Assembly: GCA_021154855.1 (NCBI GenBank)
Contig: JAJKHV010000106.1
Location: forward strand, 1-38,341
Length of the DNA: 38,341 nucleotides
Direction of reading: 5' to 3'
Origin: Solirubrobacterales bacterium
Lineage (GTDB): Bacteria > Actinomycetota > Thermoleophilia > Solirubrobacterales > 70-9
Positions within the stretch are counted from its first letter, which is position 1, and every line of letters begins with the position of its first letter. Made by a program: the position numbers and the translations under genes. The notes under the pieces are model-generated. The model did no database searches. It was not told where the DNA came from and saw only the letters and a list, made by a program, of their open reading frames with translations. Positions 9,461-17,313 of the stretch are shown in pieces.

Positions 9461-12400
9461 TCGTTCAGAAGAAGAGCCTCGTGCTCATCGCCGCGGTTTT
9501 CTTGGGAGCTTGGTGCTCGCTAAGCGGCCAGGCGATCGGCGCACCCGCCAAAGCAGCCTGGCTGCTTGACGCCACTTCCCTCCCGACGAACCTGGCCCCG
9601 GGCGCCGAAGGGGAAGTCTTCCTATACGCGGCCAACATCGGCGAAGCACCGACGAGCGGCGCTATCACCTTGAGCGACACGCTGCCGCCTGGCGTGACGC
9701 CGTTCAAATATGAAGCCCATAACAGTCAGCCAATGGATCCCCCCTCGGATCCATCCTGCTTGATTTCCCCGCCCACCATCATCTGCACAGAGCCGAATCC
9801 CCTCCCCCAGGGACGCCACCTGGAAGTGCGCGTCTTCGTAAAAGCGGGGGCGCTGCTGCCAGAAGGGGACCTGCCGAACGAAGCAAGCGTCAGCGGCGGC
9901 GGTGCGGAAGGAAAATCGACCGCGAACCAAATCCACATCAGCGCCACGCCGGCCGCCTTCGGCTTCCTGCCCGACTTCAGGGCGCTTCCCACCGAAGGGG
10001 ACGGCTCGAACGCCACCCTGGCTGCTTCGCATCCCTACGGGCTCACCGCCGACTTCGGCTTCCCCACGGAAAGGGTTCCGGGCGGCGCCCTGCCTCGCGG
10101 GGCGGGGCACGTGCGCGATATATCCGTCGACCTGCCGCGGGGGGAGATCGTCAACCCGGCGGCGACTCCGGTCCTCTGTACCGAGGCCGAACTGGTCACC
10201 GAGACTCCCGGCTGCCCGAAAGAATCGACGGTCGGCACGCTGACGGTGCGGAGCGTCGAAGCGACGGTGAAAGCCGCAACCTTTCCCATCTACAACATGG
10301 TGCCGCCGCCGGGCCAGCCGGCCGAGCTGGGAATGGACGCGTTCGGGGCTGGGATCTTTGTGCACGTGCAGGGCGGCGTGCGAAGCGACGGGGATTACGG
10401 GATCAGTGGCACGAGCAGGGACATCCTGGCGCTGACCGTTCACCCAGTCTTCGGCGTCAGCGCCGAATTGTGGGGCAATCCGTCCAATCCCGCCCACGAT
10501 AAGGTGCGCGGTCTCTGTTCCTTTCCACACGATCCGCCTGTATGCTCGGCGGAACCCACGAGCACCGCCCTGCTAACCCTGCCGAGCGATTGCCCGGGCC
10601 CGCCGCGAAGCGAAGTGCACGCCGACAGTTGGGAGGAACCGAGCCCTCCCAACCAGCTGAAGCAGATCAGCTACGGAGGGGTCGAAACCGAGGATTGCGG
10701 CTCACTGGAATTCGAGCCGACGATCGAGGCGAAGCCGACGACCAACTTGGCCGATTCCCCTTCGGGCCTCGACGTCGACTTGCACCAGCGCCAAGACTTC
10801 GAGTTCGAAGGTCGCTCCACGGCGCCGGTCAAAGACGTGACGTTGGCCTTGCCGGAAGGCCTCGTCGTCAATCCCTCCCAGGCAGATGGTCTGGGAGCCT
10901 GCACGGGCGGCCAGGCCGGCCTGAGGACCGGCGTGGGGCAGAGCCCGATTCACTTCAGCAAGGACCCCGCGCAGTGCCCGGACGCCGCGAAGATTGGCAG
11001 TGTCGAAGTCACCAGCCCGCTGCTTCCCGAATATGACGGAGCGGGCACGCATATCGCGGTCGATCCTGGAACGGGAAAAATCAAGCCGCGGCCATTGCAC
11101 GGCTTCCTCTACATCGCAAAGCCCTTTGAAAACCCCTTCGGCTCGCTCCTGGCGATTTACCTCACCATCGATGATCGCCAGAGCGGGGTGGTGGCGAAGC
11201 TCGCCGGCGAGGTGAAAGCCGATCCCGCCACCGGGCGGCTCACGACGACCTTCGAAGAAAACCCGCAGCTGCCGATCGAAGACGTGCGCGTGCACCTCTT
11301 CCCCGGCTCCCGGGCGGCGCTGCGCACGCCACCCGCCTGCGCTACGTACACGTCCGCTGCCCACCTCGTGCCCTGGAGCGCACCGGAAGGGGCGCCGGTG
11401 GATGAAAGCAGCTCCTTCCAGATCTCCGCCTCGCCCGGCGGCGGCCCCTGCCCGGCCGCGGCTTCGAATGCGCCCAACGTGTTCAGCTTCGAAGCCGGGA
11501 CGATCAGCCCCAAGGCCGGCGCGTTCAGTCCCTTCGTCCTTAAGGCGGCGCGAGCGGACGGTACGCAGGTTCCCTCCGGCTTCGAAGCGACCCTGCCCAA
11601 GGGCCTGATCGGCAGGTTGGCCGGCATCCCCTACTGCACCGAGGTCCAGATCGCCAAGGCCAGATCGCGCAGCCATCCCAACGAAGGCGCGCTTGAGCTC
11701 GCCGACCCAAGCTGCCCGTCGGCCTCCGAAGTCGGCACCGTCGATGTCGGCGCCGGCGCCGGCCCAACGCCCTTCCACACCCTTGGCCGCGTCTACATGG
11801 CCGGCCCCTACAAGGATGGGGCAGTGAGCTTCGTGATCATCACCCCCGCCGTCGCCGGTCCCTTCGACCTTGGCACGGTGGTAGTCAGGAGCGGGACCTA
11901 CGTCGATCCCGAAACGGCGCAGGTGCGGGCCGTCTCCGATCCCCTGCCGACGATTCTGGAAGGCATCCCGCTGGACGTGCGCTCGATCGCGCTGCGCTTG
12001 GGCCGGCCTGACTTCACGCTCAATCCGACCTCCTGCGAACCGATGTCGGTGCTCGCCACCGCCACCTCCGTCTTCAACCAGCCAGCGGCACTGAAGAGCC
12101 CCTTCCAGGTCGGGGGCTGCAAGTCCCTCTCCTACAAGCCGGCCCTCACCACCCGCCTCTTCGGCCCGGTGCGTCGCGGCGGCCATCCACGCCTTCGTAC
12201 CGTCTTTAAGGCAAAGCCGGGCGAAGCCAATACGGCTCGCATCGTCTTTGCCCTGCCGCACTCGGAGTTCATCGACCAGGCTCATTTCCGCACGATCTGC
12301 ACCCGTGTGCAATTCGCAGCCGATCAATGTCCGGCCGGTTCTGTCTACGGCCACATCAGGGCCATCACGCCTCTGCTCGATTACCCGCTCGAAGGGCCGC

Positions 12401-12750
12401 TCTACCTGCGCTCCTCAAACAACGAGCTCCCTGACGTGGTTGCCGCTCTGCGTGGCCCAGCCTCCCAACCAATCGAGATCGACCTCGACGGTCGTGTCGA
12501 TTCGATCAACGGTGGCGTTCGCACCACCTTCGCCGCCGTCCCCGACGCCCCGGTGACGAAGGCGATCGTCAGCCTGCAGGGCGGTAAGAAGGGCCTCTTC
12601 CAGAACTCGACCAACATCTGCAGGGGTACCCATCGTGCTTCCGTGCAGCTTCGCGGCCAAAACGGCAAGGCCCATCAGGTCAAGCCCCTGCTGAAGGCCC
12701 AGTGTGCAAAGAAAGCCTCCCGTCCGAAAGGCGGAGCAAAGGGCCGGTAG
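9457..12750 (+). CDS. Giant secreted multi-repeat protein with DUF11-like N-terminal domain
   Basis: 1097 aa; LPTNLAPGAEGEVFLYAANIGEAPTSGAITLSDTLPPGV; repeated CTE..CP..S.VG modules; ATGA overlap with upstream gene. Confidence 0.8.
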   Translation: MIVQKKSLVLIAAVFLGAWCSLSGQAIGAPAKAAWLLDATSLPTNLAPGAEGEVFLYAANIGEAPTSGAITLSDTLPPGVTPFKYEAHNSQPMDPPSDPSCLISPPTIICTEPNPLPQGRHLEVRVFVKAGALLPEGDLPNEASVSGGGAEGKSTANQIHISATPAAFGFLPDFRALPTEGDGSNATLAASHPYGLTADFGFPTERVPGGALPRGAGHVRDISVDLPRGEIVNPAATPVLCTEAELVTETPGCPKESTVGTLTVRSVEATVKAATFPIYNMVPPPGQPAELGMDAFGAGIFVHVQGGVRSDGDYGISGTSRDILALTVHPVFGVSAELWGNPSNPAHDKVRGLCSFPHDPPVCSAEPTSTALLTLPSDCPGPPRSEVHADSWEEPSPPNQLKQISYGGVETEDCGSLEFEPTIEAKPTTNLADSPSGLDVDLHQRQDFEFEGRSTAPVKDVTLALPEGLVVNPSQADGLGACTGGQAGLRTGVGQSPIHFSKDPAQCPDAAKIGSVEVTSPLLPEYDGAGTHIAVDPGTGKIKPRPLHGFLYIAKPFENPFGSLLAIYLTIDDRQSGVVAKLAGEVKADPATGRLTTTFEENPQLPIEDVRVHLFPGSRAALRTPPACATYTSAAHLVPWSAPEGAPVDESSSFQISASPGGGPCPAAASNAPNVFSFEAGTISPKAGAFSPFVLKAARADGTQVPSGFEATLPKGLIGRLAGIPYCTEVQIAKARSRSHPNEGALELADPSCPSASEVGTVDVGAGAGPTPFHTLGRVYMAGPYKDGAVSFVIITPAVAGPFDLGTVVVRSGTYVDPETAQVRAVSDPLPTILEGIPLDVRSIALRLGRPDFTLNPTSCEPMSVLATATSVFNQPAALKSPFQVGGCKSLSYKPALTTRLFGPVRRGGHPRLRTVFKAKPGEANTARIVFALPHSEFIDQAHFRTICTRVQFAADQCPAGSVYGHIRAITPLLDYPLEGPLYLRSSNNELPDVVAALRGPASQPIEIDLDGRVDSINGGVRTTFAAVPDAPVTKAIVSLQGGKKGLFQNSTNICRGTHRASVQLRGQNGKAHQVKPLLKAQCAKKASRPKGGAKGR

Positions 12751-12821
12751 GCCCGTCGAGACCAGATCTTCTTGATCACTACTGATGTCCCAGTCCATCG
12801 AGCAACAAGGAGCAGTGACAA

Positions 12822-13727
12822 ATGCGAAAGTATCTGAAGACAACGGGGGCGGTGGGCGTTGCGCTCGCGCTCGCATCGCTTGCCTCGTTCGTCGTCGCTG
12901 GGCCCGCCTCAGCGAAATTGACGGGTGAATTCACCAAGTTCGAATTCTGCCCCTACAAAACAGTGGGTGTGCGGAGGTGCATCAACTCACTCACCTCAGG
13001 CGGCGAAGTTGTGCTCGGCTCGAAGAAAGTGCCGATCGAAAAACCAGTGACCCTCCAGGGCGGCTATGAAGAAGCGCCCGAAGAAGGGCCCGAAGAAGGC
13101 TTTGCGAAATTTGTCGAAGCCACCAACGGGGTGACGCTTTCCAAAGCGCCCCAGAATGTGCCGGGCGGCCTCGCGGGAATCGTTCCTGAAGCCTCATCGC
13201 CGCCGCTGGTCAAAGCGCTGATCAAATTTTTCTTCGAAAACAGCCTGACCGGCGTCACCTCGACCCTCGAATTGGCAAAGCCCGCCAGTGAAATCCGGAT
13301 CAACGAAACACACTTGGCCGAAGGTCTCGGTGTAACGCTGAAACTACCGGTCAAGGTCCACCTCGAAAATCCCTTCCTGGGCAAATCATGCTATGTGGGT
13401 TCCAGCAGCTCGCCGATCAAATTGGAACTGCGCCCTGACACGACCAGTCCGCCCAAACCCAACGAACCAATCAGCGGCAATCCCGGAGAAGTCACCTTCC
13501 TTGAAAGCGCCAGGATCCTCAAGTTGAGTGGGGTCGAACTGGTTGACAACGCCTGGTCCGCTCCGGGACCGAGCGGCTGCGGTGGGATCCTCTCCTTCCT
13601 CGTCAACCCGATCATCAGCGCGCAGCTTGGTTCGACAACGGCCGGGCACAACAGCGCGAGGCTGAAAAACACGATCTGGGAGGCGACGGCAGCGGCGGTG
13701 AAAAAAAACTTTGAAACCGAAAAATGA
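12822..13727 (+). CDS. Secreted protein, family A paralog 2
   Basis: KLTGEFTKFEFCPYKTVGVRRC, NPFLGKSCYVGSSSSPI, GPSGCGG motifs; signal peptide. Confidence 0.88.
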   Translation: MRKYLKTTGAVGVALALASLASFVVAGPASAKLTGEFTKFEFCPYKTVGVRRCINSLTSGGEVVLGSKKVPIEKPVTLQGGYEEAPEEGPEEGFAKFVEATNGVTLSKAPQNVPGGLAGIVPEASSPPLVKALIKFFFENSLTGVTSTLELAKPASEIRINETHLAEGLGVTLKLPVKVHLENPFLGKSCYVGSSSSPIKLELRPDTTSPPKPNEPISGNPGEVTFLESARILKLSGVELVDNAWSAPGPSGCGGILSFLVNPIISAQLGSTTAGHNSARLKNTIWEATAAAVKKNFETEK

Positions 13728-13767
13728 GGCCCCTTAAGGGAATTCATTCGCAAGGAGAAGATCAAAG

Positions 13768-14391
13768 ATGAATCGTAAGCAAAAAAGTATCTTCCTGCGG
13801 GGCCTTCTGGCTGCCTTGGCCATCAGTGCCGTCTTCGCCGGCCCGGTCAGCGCCAGCCCCGCCTGGAATTTCGAAGGAAAATCGCTGGAAGGATCGGAAG
13901 TTATCCTCGGAGCTGCTTTTGAAAGCGCTCTGACCATTCCGGGTCTGACCACCAAGTGCGAAAATTTCCTTTACAAACTCACCATTAAAAATGAAGCTGG
14001 GAGCGGTAAAGGGGAACTAACCGAAATGCCGCTCTTCAACTGCACGACCGATAGCCCGGCGTGCGCGGTGAAATCGATCGGGGCGGAAACCCTGCCCTGG
14101 CCGGCGCACCTGACCAAAGTGGAACCCAGCAACTACATCGTGATCGAAAAAGCCAAAGTCGGCATCGTCTACAGCGGTGAAGAATGCTCCCTGGACGGGC
14201 TTTTGGTACGGATCACGGGAACGGCTGGCGGCCTTATCGACAACACGGCCGAAACGGCCAGCTTCAATCCGGCCAGCTTCAGTGCGACAAAAACCGAATT
14301 GAAAGCTCTCAGCAGCAAAGCCGAATGGGGCGGGGTCTTCCCGACGGAAGCGTTCCAATGGCACCGAAACCAGGCGCTGACGGCTTCCTAG
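13768..14391 (+). CDS. Secreted protein, family B-like member 3
   Basis: Signal peptide; Cys spacing and GEECSLDGLLVRITGTAGGLI segment comparable to family B; aaggag RBS. Confidence 0.75.
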   Translation: MNRKQKSIFLRGLLAALAISAVFAGPVSASPAWNFEGKSLEGSEVILGAAFESALTIPGLTTKCENFLYKLTIKNEAGSGKGELTEMPLFNCTTDSPACAVKSIGAETLPWPAHLTKVEPSNYIVIEKAKVGIVYSGEECSLDGLLVRITGTAGGLIDNTAETASFNPASFSATKTELKALSSKAEWGGVFPTEAFQWHRNQALTAS

Positions 14392-15173
14392 CGCCAAGGG
14401 GCGAGACTGCGAGCGTCAGGTTTAGCCTGGCGCTCGCAGTGGCGCTTTGCCTGGCGATCCTCGGGGGATGCGGGGGAAGAGGTTCTGGGTCAGGCGCCGA
14501 GAGCGCCCAAGGGACATCAGGCCCTCCTCAGGCTGGGGCAAAGAGGCCGGCTTCTTCGACACCTCTTCCCGCCTCGCCCGCCGCGGAAGACGCACCGAGG
14601 CACGGCAAGGAACCTTCGCCGAGTTCCAATGGCGATGGGGCCAAGAACGGCAAGCGGATCGTCGTCCCAAAAGGACCGCCCGAGCCGGCGCCGACGCCGG
14701 CAGAACGAGCCCGGGCTACGGTAGCCGACATTGTCCTCTCGAGCCCGGGGCTCGCTCCCGCCGGAGGCGCCGCCGTCTCCTTGCCCGCTGTCTATACCTG
14801 TCGTGGCAATGACATCTGGCCTGAGCTTTCCTGGCGAGGCATGCCATCGAATACGGCTGAACTAGCCCTCTTCGCGATGAACGTGCAGCCGGTCCAAGGC
14901 AAGCTCTTTTTCGACTGGGCCGTCACCAACATAGACCCAGGCTTGGAAGGGCTCGAAGCCGGCAAGCTGCCGAAAGGCGCCGTCGTCGGGCAAAACAGTT
15001 TTGGGAAACAGGGCTATGAGATCTGCCCCCAGCGACCCGAAACCTTGATCTTCGCCCTCTACGCGCTGTCCCAACACCTGCCGGCTGAGCGCGGCTTCGA
15101 TCCGCACGAACTGAGGGACCGGATCCTGAAAGTCTCGAGGGATGCCGGTCTCCTGGCCGTGGTCGCTAGATAG
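14358..15173 (+). CDS. PEBP/YbhB-like lipoprotein
   Basis: Lipobox-like LAILGGCGG; low-complexity Pro/Ala linker; LSWRGMPSNTAELALFAMNVQ...FFDWAVTNIDPG...GQNSFGKQGYEICPQRPETLIFALYAL is PEBP-like. The start is uncertain; the ORF track extends to 14184. Confidence 0.8.
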   Translation: MAPKPGADGFLAPRGETASVRFSLALAVALCLAILGGCGGRGSGSGAESAQGTSGPPQAGAKRPASSTPLPASPAAEDAPRHGKEPSPSSNGDGAKNGKRIVVPKGPPEPAPTPAERARATVADIVLSSPGLAPAGGAAVSLPAVYTCRGNDIWPELSWRGMPSNTAELALFAMNVQPVQGKLFFDWAVTNIDPGLEGLEAGKLPKGAVVGQNSFGKQGYEICPQRPETLIFALYALSQHLPAERGFDPHELRDRILKVSRDAGLLAVVAR

Positions 15174-15299
15174 AAGACATCGAGTGGGAAAACTTGCTTT
15201 CGGGTTGCGTCCAAGCAATCCTCGAAGGACCGCTTTGCAGGAATGCCTGGAAGGGAATCCAGGTCATCGAGCAACAGACTTGAGGGAGGAAGTGTGCGC

Positions 15300-16202
15300 A
15301 TGAAAAGAGCTTTGGCCACATTCGCTTTGTCAGCGGTTATTTCGGCTGCACTCATCGTCTCCGCTTTTGTGAGCATAGCGTCGGCAGAACTGACTGGAGC
15401 CTTTGCGCGGTTTGCCTTTTGCCCCTACAAAACTGCGGGCGTCGATCGCTGTGCCCATTCGGTGACCAGCGGTGGCGAAGTTGTTCTCGGCTCGAAAACG
15501 GTGCCCATTGTGAACCCGGTGACCCTGCAAGGGGGCTACTCTGAACCGGCTGAAGAAGGCGAAGAAATTGGCTTTTCCAAATTCTTTGGAGCGACGAACG
15601 GGGAAACGCTTTCCAAAACGCCGCAGCCAGTTCCGGGCGGCCTGCTCGGGCTTGTGCCTCCTGAATCGTCGCCTTCCCTGGTCAAAGCGGCCGTGAAACT
15701 CGCGGCCGAAAACGGCTTGACGGGTGTCAATTCCACCTTGGAACTGGCGCGACCGGCGAGCGAGATTCGAATCAGCGAAAGCCATCTCGCCGAAGGCCAA
15801 GGCGTCGCCTTGATCCTGCCGCTCATGGCGCACCTTGAAAACCCGACCCTTGGCAACTCTTGCTATGTCGGCTCGAGCAGCTCGCCGATCATATGGGAAC
15901 TGCGCACGGATGCAACGGAACCGCCTCCCCCGAATGAATCCATCTCCGGTAACGCCGGGCTGATCAACTTCTTCGAAGGAGGGAGGATCGTCGAAGTCGA
16001 AGGCGCCGAGCTCGTCGACAACGCCTGGGCGGCCCCCGGCGCACATGGGTGTGGCGGCATCTTGTCGACGCTGATGGATCCGGTAATCAACGCCACGGCA
16101 GGCTTGCCTGCTGCGGCGGGACACAACACCGCGATCCTCGACACCGCCATCAGCGAGGCAAAGGCCTTTTCAGTCAACAAAAACGACGAAGAACATCCAT
16201 AA
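15300..16202 (+). CDS. Secreted protein, family A paralog 3
   Basis: ELTGAFARFAFCPYKTAGVDRC, NSCYVGSSSSPIIWEL, GAHGCGG; start at ATG 15300 after agggagg. Confidence 0.88.
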   Translation: MKRALATFALSAVISAALIVSAFVSIASAELTGAFARFAFCPYKTAGVDRCAHSVTSGGEVVLGSKTVPIVNPVTLQGGYSEPAEEGEEIGFSKFFGATNGETLSKTPQPVPGGLLGLVPPESSPSLVKAAVKLAAENGLTGVNSTLELARPASEIRISESHLAEGQGVALILPLMAHLENPTLGNSCYVGSSSSPIIWELRTDATEPPPPNESISGNAGLINFFEGGRIVEVEGAELVDNAWAAPGAHGCGGILSTLMDPVINATAGLPAAAGHNTAILDTAISEAKAFSVNKNDEEHP

Positions 16203-16254
16203 GGAACATCCATAAATGGCTCAAATTATCGAGCAAGTTAGGAGCAGGGAAGAT

Positions 16255-17163
16255 ATGCGAAAGCAGCGCAAGACGACGGGGGTGATGCTTATGGCGGTTC
16301 TCGCCGTAGCGTTCGCCTCACTCTGGTTGGCGGGGAGCGCCTCGGCGAAACTGACCGGTGAATTCACCAAGTTCCAGTTCTGTCCCTATAAAACGGTCGG
16401 TGTCTCCAGGTGCATATATTCGCCGACCACCGGGGGAGAAGTCATTCTTGGCAACAAGAAAGTGCCGATCGTCAAAGAAGCCGTTCTGCAGGGTGGTTAC
16501 ACCGAAATTGAAGAAGGCCCAGAAGCTGGCTATGCCCAGTTTTTCGGCGCCACCAACGGTCAGACCCTGACCAAAGCACCGCAGCCAGTTCCAGGGGGTC
16601 TTGCAGGCCTTGTGAACTGTAAAGAAATCAGCAACTTCTTGTTGCGGATCAGCTGCGAAGTGACGTTCGAAAACGGGCTCACTGGTGTCAACTCGACACT
16701 GGAGCTGGCGAGGCCAGCGAGTGAGATCCGCATCAACGAAAACCATCTCGCGGAAGGCCAGGGTGTAGCACTGAAACTCCCGGTCAGGGTCCATCTAGAA
16801 AACCCGTTCTTGGGAGAATCCTGCTACGTCGGCTCGAGCAGCTCGCCGATCAGGTGGGAACTGAGGACCGACACGACAAGTCCGCCGCCGCCCAACACGC
16901 CAATTACCGGCAACCCCGGAGAAGTCGAATTCCTCGAAGGGGCACGGATCCTGAAGATCAAAGGGGTCGAACTTGTCGACAACGCGTGGTCGGCGCCTGG
17001 AGCAAGTGGCTGTGGAGGTCTTTTCTCCTTCATCATCGATCCGATCATCAACTCCTCTGTTGGCGTGCCGGCCCCCGCGGGCACCAACACCGCGAAGCTG
17101 AACAACACGATCTATGAGGCTACTGCTGCGGCGGTGAGAAAAAACGACGAAACGAATCCGTGA
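16255..17163 (+). CDS. Secreted protein, family A paralog 4
   Basis: KLTGEFTKFQFCPYKTVGVSRC, ESCYVGSSSSPIRWEL, GASGCGG; start ATG 16255. Confidence 0.88.
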   Translation: MRKQRKTTGVMLMAVLAVAFASLWLAGSASAKLTGEFTKFQFCPYKTVGVSRCIYSPTTGGEVILGNKKVPIVKEAVLQGGYTEIEEGPEAGYAQFFGATNGQTLTKAPQPVPGGLAGLVNCKEISNFLLRISCEVTFENGLTGVNSTLELARPASEIRINENHLAEGQGVALKLPVRVHLENPFLGESCYVGSSSSPIRWELRTDTTSPPPPNTPITGNPGEVEFLEGARILKIKGVELVDNAWSAPGASGCGGLFSFIIDPIINSSVGVPAPAGTNTAKLNNTIYEATAAAVRKNDETNP

Positions 17164-17215
17164 TCTGTACAGGGGTCGGGCGTTGAAGTTCCTCTAGCGC
17201 CCCCTGATTTCGACA

Positions 17216-17244
17216 GCGAGCGTCGGGGCCTCCCCGGCGCTCGC
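17216..17244 (+). terminator. Hairpin gcgagcgtcgggg-cct-ccccggcgctcgc
   Basis: 13-bp stem (one G-T wobble), 3-nt loop, after the last family A gene. Confidence 0.65.
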
Positions 17245-17313
17245 GGTCGTTGTCGTCTGTATCCGTATATTCGGGTTGATGCCCGAATATTTGCCCCCTA
17301 GGACCTTCAGCCG

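Noticed and set aside
10702-12354. 550-aa minus-strand ORF inside the second giant gene
   Set aside because: Shadow ORF; the + strand has signal peptide, repeats and translational coupling.
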